In this document: piece by piece, positions 41,398 through 52,310 of the stretch
Layout of the letters: each line of letters starts with the position of its first letter
Position numbering within the stretch: the first letter of the stretch is position 1
NCBI GenBank assembly: GCA_021847345.1
Contig: JAJZTW010000002.1
Location: 91,660 to 155,659, forward strand
From: Pseudomonadota bacterium
GTDB lineage: Bacteria; Pseudomonadota; Gammaproteobacteria; Burkholderiales; Burkholderiaceae_C
DNA length: 64,000 nucleotides
Reading direction: 5' to 3'
Position numbers and translations under genes: made by a program
The notes under the pieces: generated by a model
The model's input: the letters and a program-made list of their open reading frames with translations, nothing else
Told to the model about the DNA's origin: nothing
Database searches by the model: none

Positions 41398-42949
41398 TGG
41401 CGGGCGCGTTGGTGTTTCCGGACACCAGCGTGGGCATCGCCGAGCAGTCGATCACACGCAGCCCGCGCACCCCGTGCACGCGCAGGCGTGCGTCGACCAC
41501 GGCCATGTCGTCGTCGCCCATGCGGCAGGTTCCGCTGGGGTGGAAGATGGTCGCGCCGTGCTCGCGGCAAAAGCGCAGCAGGGCGGCGTCGTCGCCGGCC
41601 TCGGGCCCCGGCTTGACCTCGCGCTTGACATAGGGGCGCATGGCCGGCGCATTGGCGATGGCGCGCGCGGCGCGCAGGGCGGCCACCGCGCTGCGGCGGT
41701 CGAGGTCGGTGGCCAGGTAGTTGGGCTGCATGGAAGGTGCCTGCAGCGGGTCGGCGCTGCGGATGCGCACCCGTCCGCGCGACTCCGGGCGCAACTGGCA
41801 CACCGAGAAGGTGAAGCCGGAGAAGGGATGCACGGCGCCGCCGGCCATGTCGGCCGACAGCGTGGACACATGGAACTGGGTGTCGGGAGTGGCCGACTCG
41901 TCCGGCAGCGCGCGCAGGAAGCAGCCGCCCTGGTTGATGCCCACGGCCAGCGGCCCGCTGCGCGCCAGCAGCCATTGCAGGCCCAGGCGCGTGCGCCCGG
42001 CCAGGCTGCGCAACTGGTCGTTGGTGGTGATCGGGCGCGTGCACTCGAAGATCAGGCGCATCTGCAGATGGTCCTGCAGGTTCTCGCCGACCCCGGGAAG
42101 GTCCACCGCCACAGGAATGCCCAGGGTGCGCAGGTGATCGGCCGGACCGATGCCCGACAGCTGGAGCAATTGGGGCGACTGCAGCGCGCCGGCGGCCAGC
42201 AGCACCTCGCCGTCGCAGCGCGCCTCCTGCGCACGGCCCGCGCGCAGATAGCGCACGCCGACGGCCCGGCCGTTTTCCAGGATCAGCGAGGTCGCCTGCG
42301 CCTCGGTCAGCACTCGCAGGTTGCGGCGGCCGCGCGCCGGGGCCAGGTAGGCCTTCGCCGAGCTGCAGCGCCAGCCGCGCCAGGTCGTCAGCTGGTAGTA
42401 GCCGGCGCCTTCCTGGGCCTCGCCGTTGAAGTCGTCGGTGCGCGGCACGCCGAGCTGTCCGGCGCCCTCGATGAAGGCCTCGATGAGTTCGTTGCGAGCA
42501 CCGATGTCCGAAACTTTCAGCGGCCCACTGCCGCCGTGGTAGCGACTGGCGCCACGCTGGTTTTGTTCGCTCCGCACGAAGTACGGCAGGACGTCGTCGT
42601 AGCCCCAGCCTTCGTTGCCCAGCGCGGCCCAGTGGTCGTAGTCCTCGCGCTGGCCGCGGATGTAGATGAGCCCGTTGATCGAGCTCGAGCCGCCCAGGGT
42701 CTTGCCGCGCGGCCAGTAGATGCGGCGCCCGTTCATGTTGGGGTCGGGATCGGTGTGGTAGCACCAGTTGTAGCGCTTGCTCCACATGGTCTTGCCGTAG
42801 CCGATGGGCAGGTGGATCCAGAACGAGCGATCGGCCGGGCCGGCCTCCAGCAGCAGCACCCGGGTATGGGGATCCTCGCTGAGTCGACCCGCCAGCGCCG
42901 AACCCGCGGAACCCGCGCCTACTACGATGTAGTCGTACTGCTCTGCCAT
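41345..42949 (-). CDS. GMC-family FAD-dependent oxidoreductase (choline-dehydrogenase-like); candidate isethionate dehydrogenase
   Basis: [34 protein letters not shown]...[27 protein letters not shown]...HPSGTCRMG. Confidence 0.9.
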   Translation of the reverse strand: MAEQYDYIVVGAGSAGSALAGRLSEDPHTRVLLLEAGPADRSFWIHLPIGYGKTMWSKRYNWCYHTDPDPNMNGRRIYWPRGKTLGGSSSINGLIYIRGQREDYDHWAALGNEGWGYDDVLPYFVRSEQNQRGASRYHGGSGPLKVSDIGARNELIEAFIEGAGQLGVPRTDDFNGEAQEGAGYYQLTTWRGWRCSSAKAYLAPARGRRNLRVLTEAQATSLILENGRAVGVRYLRAGRAQEARCDGEVLLAAGALQSPQLLQLSGIGPADHLRTLGIPVAVDLPGVGENLQDHLQMRLIFECTRPITTNDQLRSLAGRTRLGLQWLLARSGPLAVGINQGGCFLRALPDESATPDTQFHVSTLSADMAGGAVHPFSGFTFSVCQLRPESRGRVRIRSADPLQAPSMQPNYLATDLDRRSAVAALRAARAIANAPAMRPYVKREVKPGPEAGDDAALLRFCREHGATIFHPSGTCRMGDDDMAVVDARLRVHGVRGLRVIDCSAMPTLVSGNTNAPAIMMAEKAVDMIRADANR

Positions 42950-43081
42950 GCCCGCCACTCCTTGCTGCGTCGATGTGCTCCCGGCGCCTCGGCCGGGGGT
43001 GCCCGGGTCCGAACCCCGGTTGGTTTGCATGGTAATTTGGGTAAAAGTGGAACGCAACGTTTCAAAAATGATTTTTTCGCC

Positions 43082-43888
43082 ATGTCCGAGACTTCCACGA
43101 ACCACGCCCCTGCCACAACGCACCAGGACGGCGCCGAAGGCGCCGCAAGCAGCTCGTCGGCCGAGCGAAGCCTGCGCCTGCTGTCGTTCATCGCCGATGC
43201 CGGGCGCGCGCTGAGCCTGGCCGAACTGGCCAGCGCGCTGAGCCTGCCCAAGGCCACCGCGCACCGCCTGTGCAGCCAGCTGCTCGAGCACGGCTACATC
43301 GTGCGCGACGTCGACGAGCGCAGCTTCGCGGTGGGGCCGGCGCTGCGCAAACTGGCCTTCGACGCGCTTTCCCATTCCACGGTGCGCGGCCTGCGCCATG
43401 CTGTGCTCACCGATCTGGTGGCGAGCGTGGGCGAGACCTGCAACTTCACCACGCTCGACGGCGCCGAGGTGCTCTACCTGGATCGCGTCGAGGCGCCGTG
43501 GCCGTGGCGCCTGACCCTGGACGCCGGCGCGCACGTGCCCCTGCACTGCACGGCCAGCGGCAAGTTGTTCCTCGGCACGATGCCGCGCGAGCGCCGCGCA
43601 CGCGTGCTGGGGCAGCTCACGTTGTCGGCGCTGACGCCCAACACCCTGACCGACGTCGCGTCCCTGCGCGCCGACTGCGAGCGCATCGCGCGGCAGGGCT
43701 ATGCGGTGGACAACCAGGAGTTCATTCCCGGCCTGGTCGCGGTGGCGGTTCCGGTGCGCGACGCCGGTGGCGAGACGCGCGCGGCGCTGGCGGCCCACGC
43801 GCCGGTGGCGCGGATGTCGCTGGAGCAGATGCTCGGGCACCTGCCTGCGCTGCAGCAGGCAGCCGAGCGCATGACCGAACTCCTTTGA
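43082..43888 (+). CDS. IclR-family transcriptional regulator, divergent from the GMC gene
   Basis: LRLLSFIADAGRALSLAELASALSLPKATAHRLCSQLLEHGYIVRD...VLYLDRVEAPWPWRLTLDAGAHVPLHCTASGKLFL. Confidence 0.88.
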   Translation: MSETSTNHAPATTHQDGAEGAASSSSAERSLRLLSFIADAGRALSLAELASALSLPKATAHRLCSQLLEHGYIVRDVDERSFAVGPALRKLAFDALSHSTVRGLRHAVLTDLVASVGETCNFTTLDGAEVLYLDRVEAPWPWRLTLDAGAHVPLHCTASGKLFLGTMPRERRARVLGQLTLSALTPNTLTDVASLRADCERIARQGYAVDNQEFIPGLVAVAVPVRDAGGETRAALAAHAPVARMSLEQMLGHLPALQQAAERMTELL

Positions 43889-44000
43889 TGCGAAGCTGCG
43901 GTTTCCGGGACGGAGCGGGGGATTTTTCGGGACGCTTTGTGCGTCGCCGCAATTTTCGGGACACTTCGTTCTAGGGAATACCCTATGATCCGGGTTAACC

Positions 44001-44231
44001 ATGAGGCACATCATGAAAACCCGTTCGCATTCGTCGTCCCCGATGTTCCCTGCCGCAGCCGCCGTCCTGCCCGGGCTGTGCCGCGGCCTGCTTCCCCCTT
44101 CGTTCACGCAGCAACGCGTGGCGCCGGCGCTGCCGGTCGACGCCGCCGGCGGCCGCCCGGCGCGCGAGGCGCTGCGCGGGCTGCTGCCGTGGCTGCAACG
44201 TGCCCGGGCGCTGAACTCCCTCGGCCTCTGA
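44001..44231 (+). CDS. Possible small hypothetical protein (76 aa or shorter)
   Basis: ORF only; preceded by an AT-rich, motif-rich spacer. Confidence 0.2.
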   Translation: MRHIMKTRSHSSSPMFPAAAAVLPGLCRGLLPPSFTQQRVAPALPVDAAGGRPAREALRGLLPWLQRARALNSLGL

Positions 44232-44291
44232 TCCTGCCGCGGGCGTCCTGCGATATTCGCAGGCCGGGTGCGTGCATCCGATAATGCACGC

Positions 44292-45332
44292 ATGCACACC
44301 GTGTTGATCGACGTCTCGGCACTCGATGCCGAGGCCTGGCGCCAGGCCGTGGCAGCGGGAACCCTGGCGCGACTGGGCAGGGCCCTGCGCTCGCACCGGC
44401 CGTGCGCGCGGCAGCCTGGCGACGCGCAAGCGCAGGCGGCATGGCTGAGCCCGGCCGAATGCTGGATGCGGCGCGCGCTCGGGCTCGACGAGCCGGAGAT
44501 GCAGGCCCCCGAGCAGCAGGCGCCTTGGGGCGCGCTGGCCGCCGCCGCGGCCGGGCTGCCGGTGGACGGCTGCGCCTGGGCGCTGGCCTGGCCGGTGCAC
44601 CTGCTGCTGGGGCGCGACAGCCTGCGCCTGCACGACCCCGCGCAACTGCGCCTGGATGCCGACGATGCGCAGCAGCTGCTCGACGCCGTGCAGCCCCTGC
44701 TGCACGAACAGCAGTGGCGCATTCACGTGCTGCACCCCGGACGCTGGCTGCTGGGCCACGATTCGCTGCGCGACGTGCGTACCGCCGACCCGTCGCGCGC
44801 GATCGGGCACAACGCGGCGAGCTGGATGCCCGGCGGCGACGCGGCGGCGCCCTGGCGGCGCCTGCTCACCGAGATGCAGATGGTGTGGATGCAGCACCCG
44901 GTCAACGAACGCCGCAACCGCCAGGGACTGCCCGAGGTCAACGCCGTCTGGCTGCACGGCTGCGGCGTGCTGCCGATGCGTCCGGCGAACCCCTTCGTGC
45001 TCGATGCGGCGCAGGCGCAGCAGTGGGCGCAAGGTTCCTGCGCCTGGCTTGCCGCGCTCGGCGAAGCGCTCGCGGCTATGCCGGCGTCGCGCCATCCCCA
45101 CCCGCTGCATGTGCTTCGCCCGCAGCTGGGCGACGGGCAGACCGCCGACGCCGCGTGCGCCGAGCTCGACGAGCAGGCTGCAGGCTTGCTGCGCCGGGCG
45201 CTGGGCGAGCACGCCGCGGTGCGCGTGGTGCTGGCCGGAGCGCGAGGGTGGGCCGATGTCGAGTTGCGGCGCCCGCGCGCGTGGCATTGGTGGGGCGACG
45301 CCGCCGCGCGCGAGCTGCTCGGCTCCCTCTGA
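44292..45332 (+). CDS. Conserved protein of the recJ-upstream type (often annotated phosphoglycerate mutase)
   Basis: MQMVWMQHPVNERRNRQGLPEVNAVWLHGCGVLP; directly upstream of recJ. Confidence 0.65.
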   Translation: MHTVLIDVSALDAEAWRQAVAAGTLARLGRALRSHRPCARQPGDAQAQAAWLSPAECWMRRALGLDEPEMQAPEQQAPWGALAAAAAGLPVDGCAWALAWPVHLLLGRDSLRLHDPAQLRLDADDAQQLLDAVQPLLHEQQWRIHVLHPGRWLLGHDSLRDVRTADPSRAIGHNAASWMPGGDAAAPWRRLLTEMQMVWMQHPVNERRNRQGLPEVNAVWLHGCGVLPMRPANPFVLDAAQAQQWAQGSCAWLAALGEALAAMPASRHPHPLHVLRPQLGDGQTADAACAELDEQAAGLLRRALGEHAAVRVVLAGARGWADVELRRPRAWHWWGDAAARELLGSL

Positions 45333-45346
45333 ACAGGCTGGCGAAC

Positions 45347-47068
45347 ATGCAATTCGTTGTCCGGGACCCGTCCCCGCGCACGGTCCATCGCCTGCAAAGC
45401 GCCGGGGTCCACCCGCTGTTGGCGCGCCTTCTCGCCGCGCGCGGGGTGAGCGAGCCCGAGCAGGCGCAGCCGCAGATCAGTGCGTTGCTGCCGCCGCATC
45501 AGCTGCTGCACGCCGACACCGCGGCGCGCGCGCTGGCCGACGCCATCGCGGCCGGCCAGCGCATGTGCGTGGTGGCCGACTACGACTGCGACGGCGCCAC
45601 CGCGTGCGCGGTGGCCTTGCGCGGCCTGCGCATGCTGGGCGCCGACGTCGACTACCTGGTGCCCAACCGCTTCACGACGGGCTACGGCCTGTCACCGGCG
45701 GTGGTCGACCTGGTGGCCGCCCGCCCCGGCGGAGCGCCGCACTGGATCATCACCGTGGACAACGGCATCGCCAGTGTCGACGGCGTGGCGCGGGCCCATG
45801 AACTGGGCATTCGCGTGCTGATCACCGATCACCATCTGCCGGGGGAGCGCCTGCCGGCGGCCGAGGTGATCGTCAACCCCAACCAGCCCGATTGCACCTT
45901 CCCGAGCAAGAACCTGGCCGGGGTGGGGGTCATGTTCTACGTGCTGCTGGCGCTGCGCGCCGAGTTGCGAGCGCGCGGCGCCTTCCCGGCTGCCTCGCAG
46001 CCGCGCCTGGACAGTCTGCTCGACCTGGTCGCGCTGGGCACGGTCGCCGACGTGGTGCGCCTGGACGCCAACAACCGGCTGCTGGTCGCGCACGGGCTGC
46101 GCCGCATGCGCGAAGGGCGCATGCAGCCGGGGGTACGCGCCCTGTTCTCGGCCTGCGCGCGCGAGGCCTCGCACGCAGGAACCTTCGACCTCGGCTTCGG
46201 CCTGGGGCCGCGCATCAACGCGGCCGGGCGTCTGTCGGACATGACGGTGGGCATCGAGTGCCTGAGCACCGACGACGCCGAGCGCGCACTGCAGCTGGCG
46301 CAAAGCCTTGACGGCATCAACCGCGAGCGTCGCGGCATCGAGCAGCGCATGCGCGAGCAGGCGCAGCAGGCGCTCGAGTCCCTGCACGCGCGCGAGGGCA
46401 CGTCGCAGCGCGCGTCGATCAGCCTGTTCTCCGCCGACTGGCACGAGGGCGTGGTGGGCATCGTCGCCGGGCGCCTGAAGGAGCGCCACCATCGCCCCGT
46501 GTTCGTGTTCGCGCCGGGCGGCGACGGACAGTTGCGCGGTTCCGGGAGGTCCATCGCCGGATTTCACCTGCGCGACGCGCTCGACCTGGTCTCCAAGCGC
46601 GAGCCGGGCCTGCTGCTGCGATTCGGCGGTCATGCCGCGGCCGCCGGGTGCAGCATCGGCGCTGCCGGTTTCGAGCGCTTCGCAGCGGCTTTCGAACAGG
46701 TGGCCGCCGAATGGCTTTCGCCCGAGTTGCTGGCGCGCCGGCTCGAGGTCGACGGCGAACTGGACGCGCAGTGGTTCGACGTCGAGGTCGCCGCGCTGCT
46801 GCAGCAACAGGTGTGGGGGCAGGGGTTCGCGCCGCCGCTGTTCGCCAGCGAGGTCGAAGTCGTGCAGCAGTCGCAATTCGGCAACGGTCACCTGCGGGCG
46901 CGCGTTCGCACCGCCGGCCAGCGTGGTGGCGCCCCGCGCGAACTGGTCGCGTGGAACCGCAGCGAATTCCTGCCCGAGCGCGCGCGCGTGGCCTGGCGCC
47001 TGGAGGCCAACACCTGGCAGGGGCGCAGCAGTCCGCGCATGGTGCTCGAGGCGGTCGAGCAGACTTGA
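45347..47068 (+). CDS. recJ: Single-stranded-DNA-specific exonuclease RecJ
   Basis: VVADYDCDGATACAVALRGLRMLG...ITDHHLPGERLPAAEVIVNPNQPDC...LGFGLGPRINAAGRLSDM. Confidence 0.95.
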   Translation: MQFVVRDPSPRTVHRLQSAGVHPLLARLLAARGVSEPEQAQPQISALLPPHQLLHADTAARALADAIAAGQRMCVVADYDCDGATACAVALRGLRMLGADVDYLVPNRFTTGYGLSPAVVDLVAARPGGAPHWIITVDNGIASVDGVARAHELGIRVLITDHHLPGERLPAAEVIVNPNQPDCTFPSKNLAGVGVMFYVLLALRAELRARGAFPAASQPRLDSLLDLVALGTVADVVRLDANNRLLVAHGLRRMREGRMQPGVRALFSACAREASHAGTFDLGFGLGPRINAAGRLSDMTVGIECLSTDDAERALQLAQSLDGINRERRGIEQRMREQAQQALESLHAREGTSQRASISLFSADWHEGVVGIVAGRLKERHHRPVFVFAPGGDGQLRGSGRSIAGFHLRDALDLVSKREPGLLLRFGGHAAAAGCSIGAAGFERFAAAFEQVAAEWLSPELLARRLEVDGELDAQWFDVEVAALLQQQVWGQGFAPPLFASEVEVVQQSQFGNGHLRARVRTAGQRGGAPRELVAWNRSEFLPERARVAWRLEANTWQGRSSPRMVLEAVEQT

Positions 47069-47126
47069 TCCACCGCAGGGCGCCGGACTCGGCGCGCGGC
47101 CGGCCAGGCACTATGCTGTGTTCACC

Positions 47127-49733
47127 ATGAAATCGCCGCCGCTCGCTCTTCGCGTTGCCCCCGACTCGGCCTGGGAGCCGAGCGGCCCGGCTGGCTGGCG
47201 CGGCGTGCTCGACGTGATGGATCTGGCGGTCGTGATCGTCGACGGGCGTGCTCCGGAGTTCGCGCTGCTGTATGCGAACCCCGCCTACGCCCGACTCGTC
47301 GGTGATGGCGCCGGCGGCGCCGGCGTTCGCTGGCTGCCGGGAGGCGCCGGGCAGACCGCGGCGTCGCGCGAGGTGCTCGCCGCGCTGGGCGAGGCGAGGG
47401 CATGCTGCGTGGAGCTGCGCCATGCGCGTCCCGACGGTGGCGAGGCGTGGATTTCGCTCAGCCTGTCGCCGCTGCCCGATCCGGCGCGGCCGCGCGCGCG
47501 CCCACGCCATTTCCTCGGGCTGCTGGCCGACGTGACGCAGCGCGCGGGGCAGCAGCGCGAGCTGGAAACGGTGCAGGGCCTGTACCGGGCGTTGCTGGCC
47601 GAGGAGGAACTGGTGCTGGCCGCCGGCGATTTGGGCGACATGCTGCAGCGGGCCTGCGAGCGCCTGGCCGACGCCGGGCTGTTCCGCGCCGTGCTGATCG
47701 GGCGCGCCGGGCAGCATGGCCATGTCGACCTGCTGGCGCAGGCCGGCGAGGCCCATATCGGCGAGGACTGGTACCGGCCGAACGTGCTCGGCGAACACGC
47801 CGAGCGCAGCCTGGCTGCGCGCGCCTGGAACCTGCGCACCTTGCAGTACAGCAATGATTACCTGGCCGATCCGGAAATGTCGCAGTATCGCGAGCATGCT
47901 CGCCAGGCGGGGATCGCATCCGCCGCGATGGTGCCGGTGCCGCGTGGCGGGCATCGCTGGGCCTTGCTCGGCGTGGCCGGAGCCCAGCCAGGCGTGTTCA
48001 CGCCCGCGGTACTGGAGTTGCTGGAACGCGTCGCACGCCTGCTCGGGCATGCACTGGACGCCTTCGACCTGCGGCGGCGCCTGCAGCAGGAGCACCATCA
48101 CATCTCCTGGCTGGCCGAGCACGACCCGCTGACCGGTCTGCTCAACCGTCGCGGGCTGCGCGTGCGCCTGCAGGAACTGCTGTCACAGGCAGACGCGCAG
48201 GGCGGCTTCGTCGCCGTGGGCATCCTGGATTTCGACGACTTCAAGCAGATCAACGACAGCCACGGTCATGCCGCCGGCGATGCGCTGCTGCGCACGGTGG
48301 CGGCGCGCCTGGTGGAGGCGGTGCGCTCGTCGGACATGGTGGCGCGCCTCGGCGGCGACGAGATCGTGCTGGTCATGCAGGGCCTGCTCGCGCGCGAGGA
48401 CCTGGAGCCCGTGCTCGCGCGCATCCGCGACAGCATCGGCGAGCCGATCTCGCTGCCGCCTGGCGAGACCGTCGTTCAGGTGCGCGCGAGCCTCGGGCTG
48501 ACCGTGTACCCGGACGACGCCAGCGACCCCGATGAACTGCTGCGTCACGCCGACCAGGCGCTGTACGTGATCAAGCGCCAGCCGCGGGGCAGCGGCGCGC
48601 CGTTCTGGCGCCTGTACCAGCCCGAGGTCGATCGCGACCAATACCAGCACCTGCGCCTGGTTCGCGAGCGTTTCATGAACGGCGGCCTGCGCGTGCACTA
48701 CCAGCCGGTGGTCGACATGGCGAGCGGGCGCGTGGCCGAGGTGGAGGCACTGGCGCGCCTGGACGACGGCCATGGTCGCCTGATCGGGCCCCTGGATTTC
48801 ATCCACCAGCTCGGGCGTGACGGACTGGTCTCGATGACGGTGGCAGTGCTTCGGCAGGCGGCCACCGACGCGCTGCGCTGGCAGCGCGAACTCGGCCCGG
48901 AGCTGTCGGTCGCCGTCAACATCGACCCGCTGCTGCTGGCCTCCGGCGAGGCGCTGGACACCGTGCGCGAGGTCGCCTCCAGCACCGGGCTGGCGCCCCA
49001 GCGCATGGTGCTGGAACTGCTCGAGCACAACGATTTCCTGTCCTTCGCGTCGGCCCAGGAGACCTTGAGCGCGTTGCGTGCGTTCGGCTGCCGCATCGCC
49101 CTCGACGACGTCGGCAGCGCCTACTCGTCGCTGCTGCGCGTGAAGGAACTGCCGATCGACATCATCAAGCTCGACCAGGCCTTCATCCGCGGGCTTGCCG
49201 ACAATCCGCAGGACCTGCGCTTCGTGCAGAGCCTGGCGCAGCTGGCGCGAGGCCTGGGGGTGGATTTCGTCGCCGAAGGGGCCGAGACTCCGGATATCGT
49301 CGATGCGCTGCGCGCGCTGCGCGTGCCGCAGGCGCAGGGCTGGGGCATCGCCCGCCCGATGCCTGCCGACGCCTTCGCGTCCTGGCTGGCTTCGTGGCAG
49401 CCCCGGCGCCGAGCCTCCTTGCAGACGGGGCTGCTGAGCTGCGTGGCGCAACAGCTGGTGGCGCTCGACACCGACCTGCTGATCGCGCGCCACTACCCGG
49501 ATCCCAAGCCGCCGCTGATCATGAGCCGGGACCCGGCCGACGGTCCGGTGGGGCGCTGGCTGCGGGTCGCCGGCCTGGGTTCCGGGCATCCGGTCTCGAT
49601 GGCCTACGCCGAGCTGTACGCGATGTTCCGCGACTGGATGGCGGCGGGCCCGGATGCCGACGACGCGATGACCCAGTCCGCCCTCGACCACCTGCTGCGC
49701 TGCGCGGGCGACTACCTGCGCGCACAGCGCTGA
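47127..49733 (+). CDS. PAS/GAF-GGDEF-EAL cyclic-di-GMP signalling protein
   Basis: DPLTGLLNRRGLRVRL...ARLGGDEIVLVM...HYQPVVDMASGRVAEVEALARL...IALDDVGSAYSSL...DIIKLDQAFI. Confidence 0.9.
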   Translation: MKSPPLALRVAPDSAWEPSGPAGWRGVLDVMDLAVVIVDGRAPEFALLYANPAYARLVGDGAGGAGVRWLPGGAGQTAASREVLAALGEARACCVELRHARPDGGEAWISLSLSPLPDPARPRARPRHFLGLLADVTQRAGQQRELETVQGLYRALLAEEELVLAAGDLGDMLQRACERLADAGLFRAVLIGRAGQHGHVDLLAQAGEAHIGEDWYRPNVLGEHAERSLAARAWNLRTLQYSNDYLADPEMSQYREHARQAGIASAAMVPVPRGGHRWALLGVAGAQPGVFTPAVLELLERVARLLGHALDAFDLRRRLQQEHHHISWLAEHDPLTGLLNRRGLRVRLQELLSQADAQGGFVAVGILDFDDFKQINDSHGHAAGDALLRTVAARLVEAVRSSDMVARLGGDEIVLVMQGLLAREDLEPVLARIRDSIGEPISLPPGETVVQVRASLGLTVYPDDASDPDELLRHADQALYVIKRQPRGSGAPFWRLYQPEVDRDQYQHLRLVRERFMNGGLRVHYQPVVDMASGRVAEVEALARLDDGHGRLIGPLDFIHQLGRDGLVSMTVAVLRQAATDALRWQRELGPELSVAVNIDPLLLASGEALDTVREVASSTGLAPQRMVLELLEHNDFLSFASAQETLSALRAFGCRIALDDVGSAYSSLLRVKELPIDIIKLDQAFIRGLADNPQDLRFVQSLAQLARGLGVDFVAEGAETPDIVDALRALRVPQAQGWGIARPMPADAFASWLASWQPRRRASLQTGLLSCVAQQLVALDTDLLIARHYPDPKPPLIMSRDPADGPVGRWLRVAGLGSGHPVSMAYAELYAMFRDWMAAGPDADDAMTQSALDHLLRCAGDYLRAQR

Positions 49734-49749
49734 CGGCGCGTCCCGCGCT

Positions 49750-50441
<692 letters not shown>

Positions 50442-50445
<4 letters not shown>

Positions 50446-52310
50446 GAGGCATTCTCCTTCGTGGCCTGCGGCCGGTATTCGGGCACGAGGCCGGCCAGCA
50501 GATCCTTCACCGTGGCGCTGTCGGGGTCGCGCATTCCGGCGGCGGCGATTCGCCGCTGCAGCGCCTCCAGGTCCACGCGCGGCCCGTCGACGTCGCCGTG
50601 GCGCGCGACGCGCAACTTGGGGTGCGGCGTGGGCAGCGTGGTCTCGTCGTCGGCCAGCAGTTCCTCGAACAGCTTCTCCCCCGGGCGCAGTCCCGTGAAG
50701 ACGATGGGGATTTCATCCTCGGTCCGCCCGGACAGCCGGATCATCAGACGTGCCAGTTCGACGATGCGCACCGGCTCGCCCATGTCGAGCACGTAGATCT
50801 GCCCGCTTTCGCCCATCAGGGCCGCCTGCAGCACCAGTTGCGCGGCCTCCGGGATGGTCATGAAATACCTGACGATGTCCGGGTGGGTCACGGTGACCGG
50901 TCCGCCCGCAGCGATCTGCTGCGTGAAACGCGGCACCACGCTGCCGCTGGAGCCCAGCACGTTGCCGAAGCGCACCGCCACCATGCGCGTGCCGGCGTGC
51001 TCGTGCGCCAGCACCTGCAGCGCGCGCTCGGCCAGGCGCTTGCTGGCGCCCATGACGTTGGTCGGATTCACCGCCTTGTCGGTGGACACGAGCACGAAGC
51101 GGGCGGCGCCGCACAGCGCGGCGGCGCGCGCGACGTTGACGGTGCCGAGCACGTTGGTGCGCAGCGCCTCGATCGCGTTGTCCTGTTCCATCAGCGGCAC
51201 ATGCTTGTACGCCGCCGCGTGGAACACGAGGGCCGGCCGATGCTGCTCGAACAGCGCGCACATGCGCTGCGCCTCGCGAACGTTGGCGGTGAGGAACACC
51301 ATGGCCATGTCGGGATGCCGGACCTTGAGCTCCTGCTCGAGCTGGTAGATGGCGAACTCCGACACGTCCAGGCAGACCAGGCGGCCGACGCCGAAGCGCG
51401 CGATCTGCCGGCACAGCTCGGAGCCGATGGAGCCTCCGGCGCCGGTGACCAGCACGCACTGGCCGGCCAGCAGCTCGGACAGGCCGCGCACGTCGAGTTC
51501 CACCGCGGCCCGCCCGAGCAGGTCGTCCAGCTCCAGGCTGCGCGGCGTGCCGGAGCGCGTGCCCGTCTGCAGCCAGTCGTCGGCGCGCGGCAGGGTCAGC
51601 AGCGCGAGCCGGGCGTCGCTGGCCTGTTCGAGCAGCAGGCGCCGTGTCGCCGAGCCGGCGGGCGAGGCCACCAGCGCGTGCTGAACGCCGAAGGACCTGG
51701 CCACGTCATCGAGCGAGCGCGGCGGGGCCAGCACGGCAAGGCCCTGCAGGCGCGACCCGGCCTCCGCCGCGATCGGGCTGTACACGCCCAGGGCGCGCCA
51801 TTGGCGAGCCGTGCGCAGGCTCTGCAGCGCGGCCGCGGCATCGTCGATGCTGCCCAGCACCAGCAGGCCGCGCGCGGCCTCGTGGGTGTCGCGCTGGATT
51901 CGCTCGCCGCGCAGGCGGGCTCCCAGGCGCAGCGCCAGCAGCAGGCCCGCGGCGAGCACCGGGTGGATCAGCACGATGGAGCGCGGGAAGTTCGGCACGC
52001 GCATGACCAGCAGCAGCGCCGCCAGGCCGAGCGCGGCCACCGCGCAGGCGCGCGCCAGGCGGCCCACGTCGGCGAGCCCGGCATGGCGCCACGCGGTGCT
52101 GTAGACGCCGAAGCCCGCCAGCGACGCCTCCCACGTCAGCACGCACACCGGCAGCGTGACGGCGATGATGTGGGCCAGGTCCGCCGGCGCGTTGTTGCGC
52201 AGCAGGCTGAAGCGGAACAGGAATGCCGCCAGCCAGGCCAGCGCGACCACCGCCGCGTCGAGCAGCACCGGCAGCCACGCCCGCCGGGACCATACGGCGA
52301 GTCGCTTCAT
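50442..52310 (-). CDS. Membrane-anchored NDP-sugar 4,6-dehydratase (PglF/WbpM/CapD/LegB-like)
   Basis: N-terminal TM helices; VLVTGAGGSIGSELCRQIARF...VFHAAAYKHVPLMEQDNAIEALRTNVLGT...VSTDKAVNPTNVMGASKR. Confidence 0.9.

Noticed and set aside
24010-44291. Island as a classical integrative element or prophage
   Set aside because: No integrase, transposase, phage or conjugation gene seen and no flanking tRNA; acquisition mode left open.
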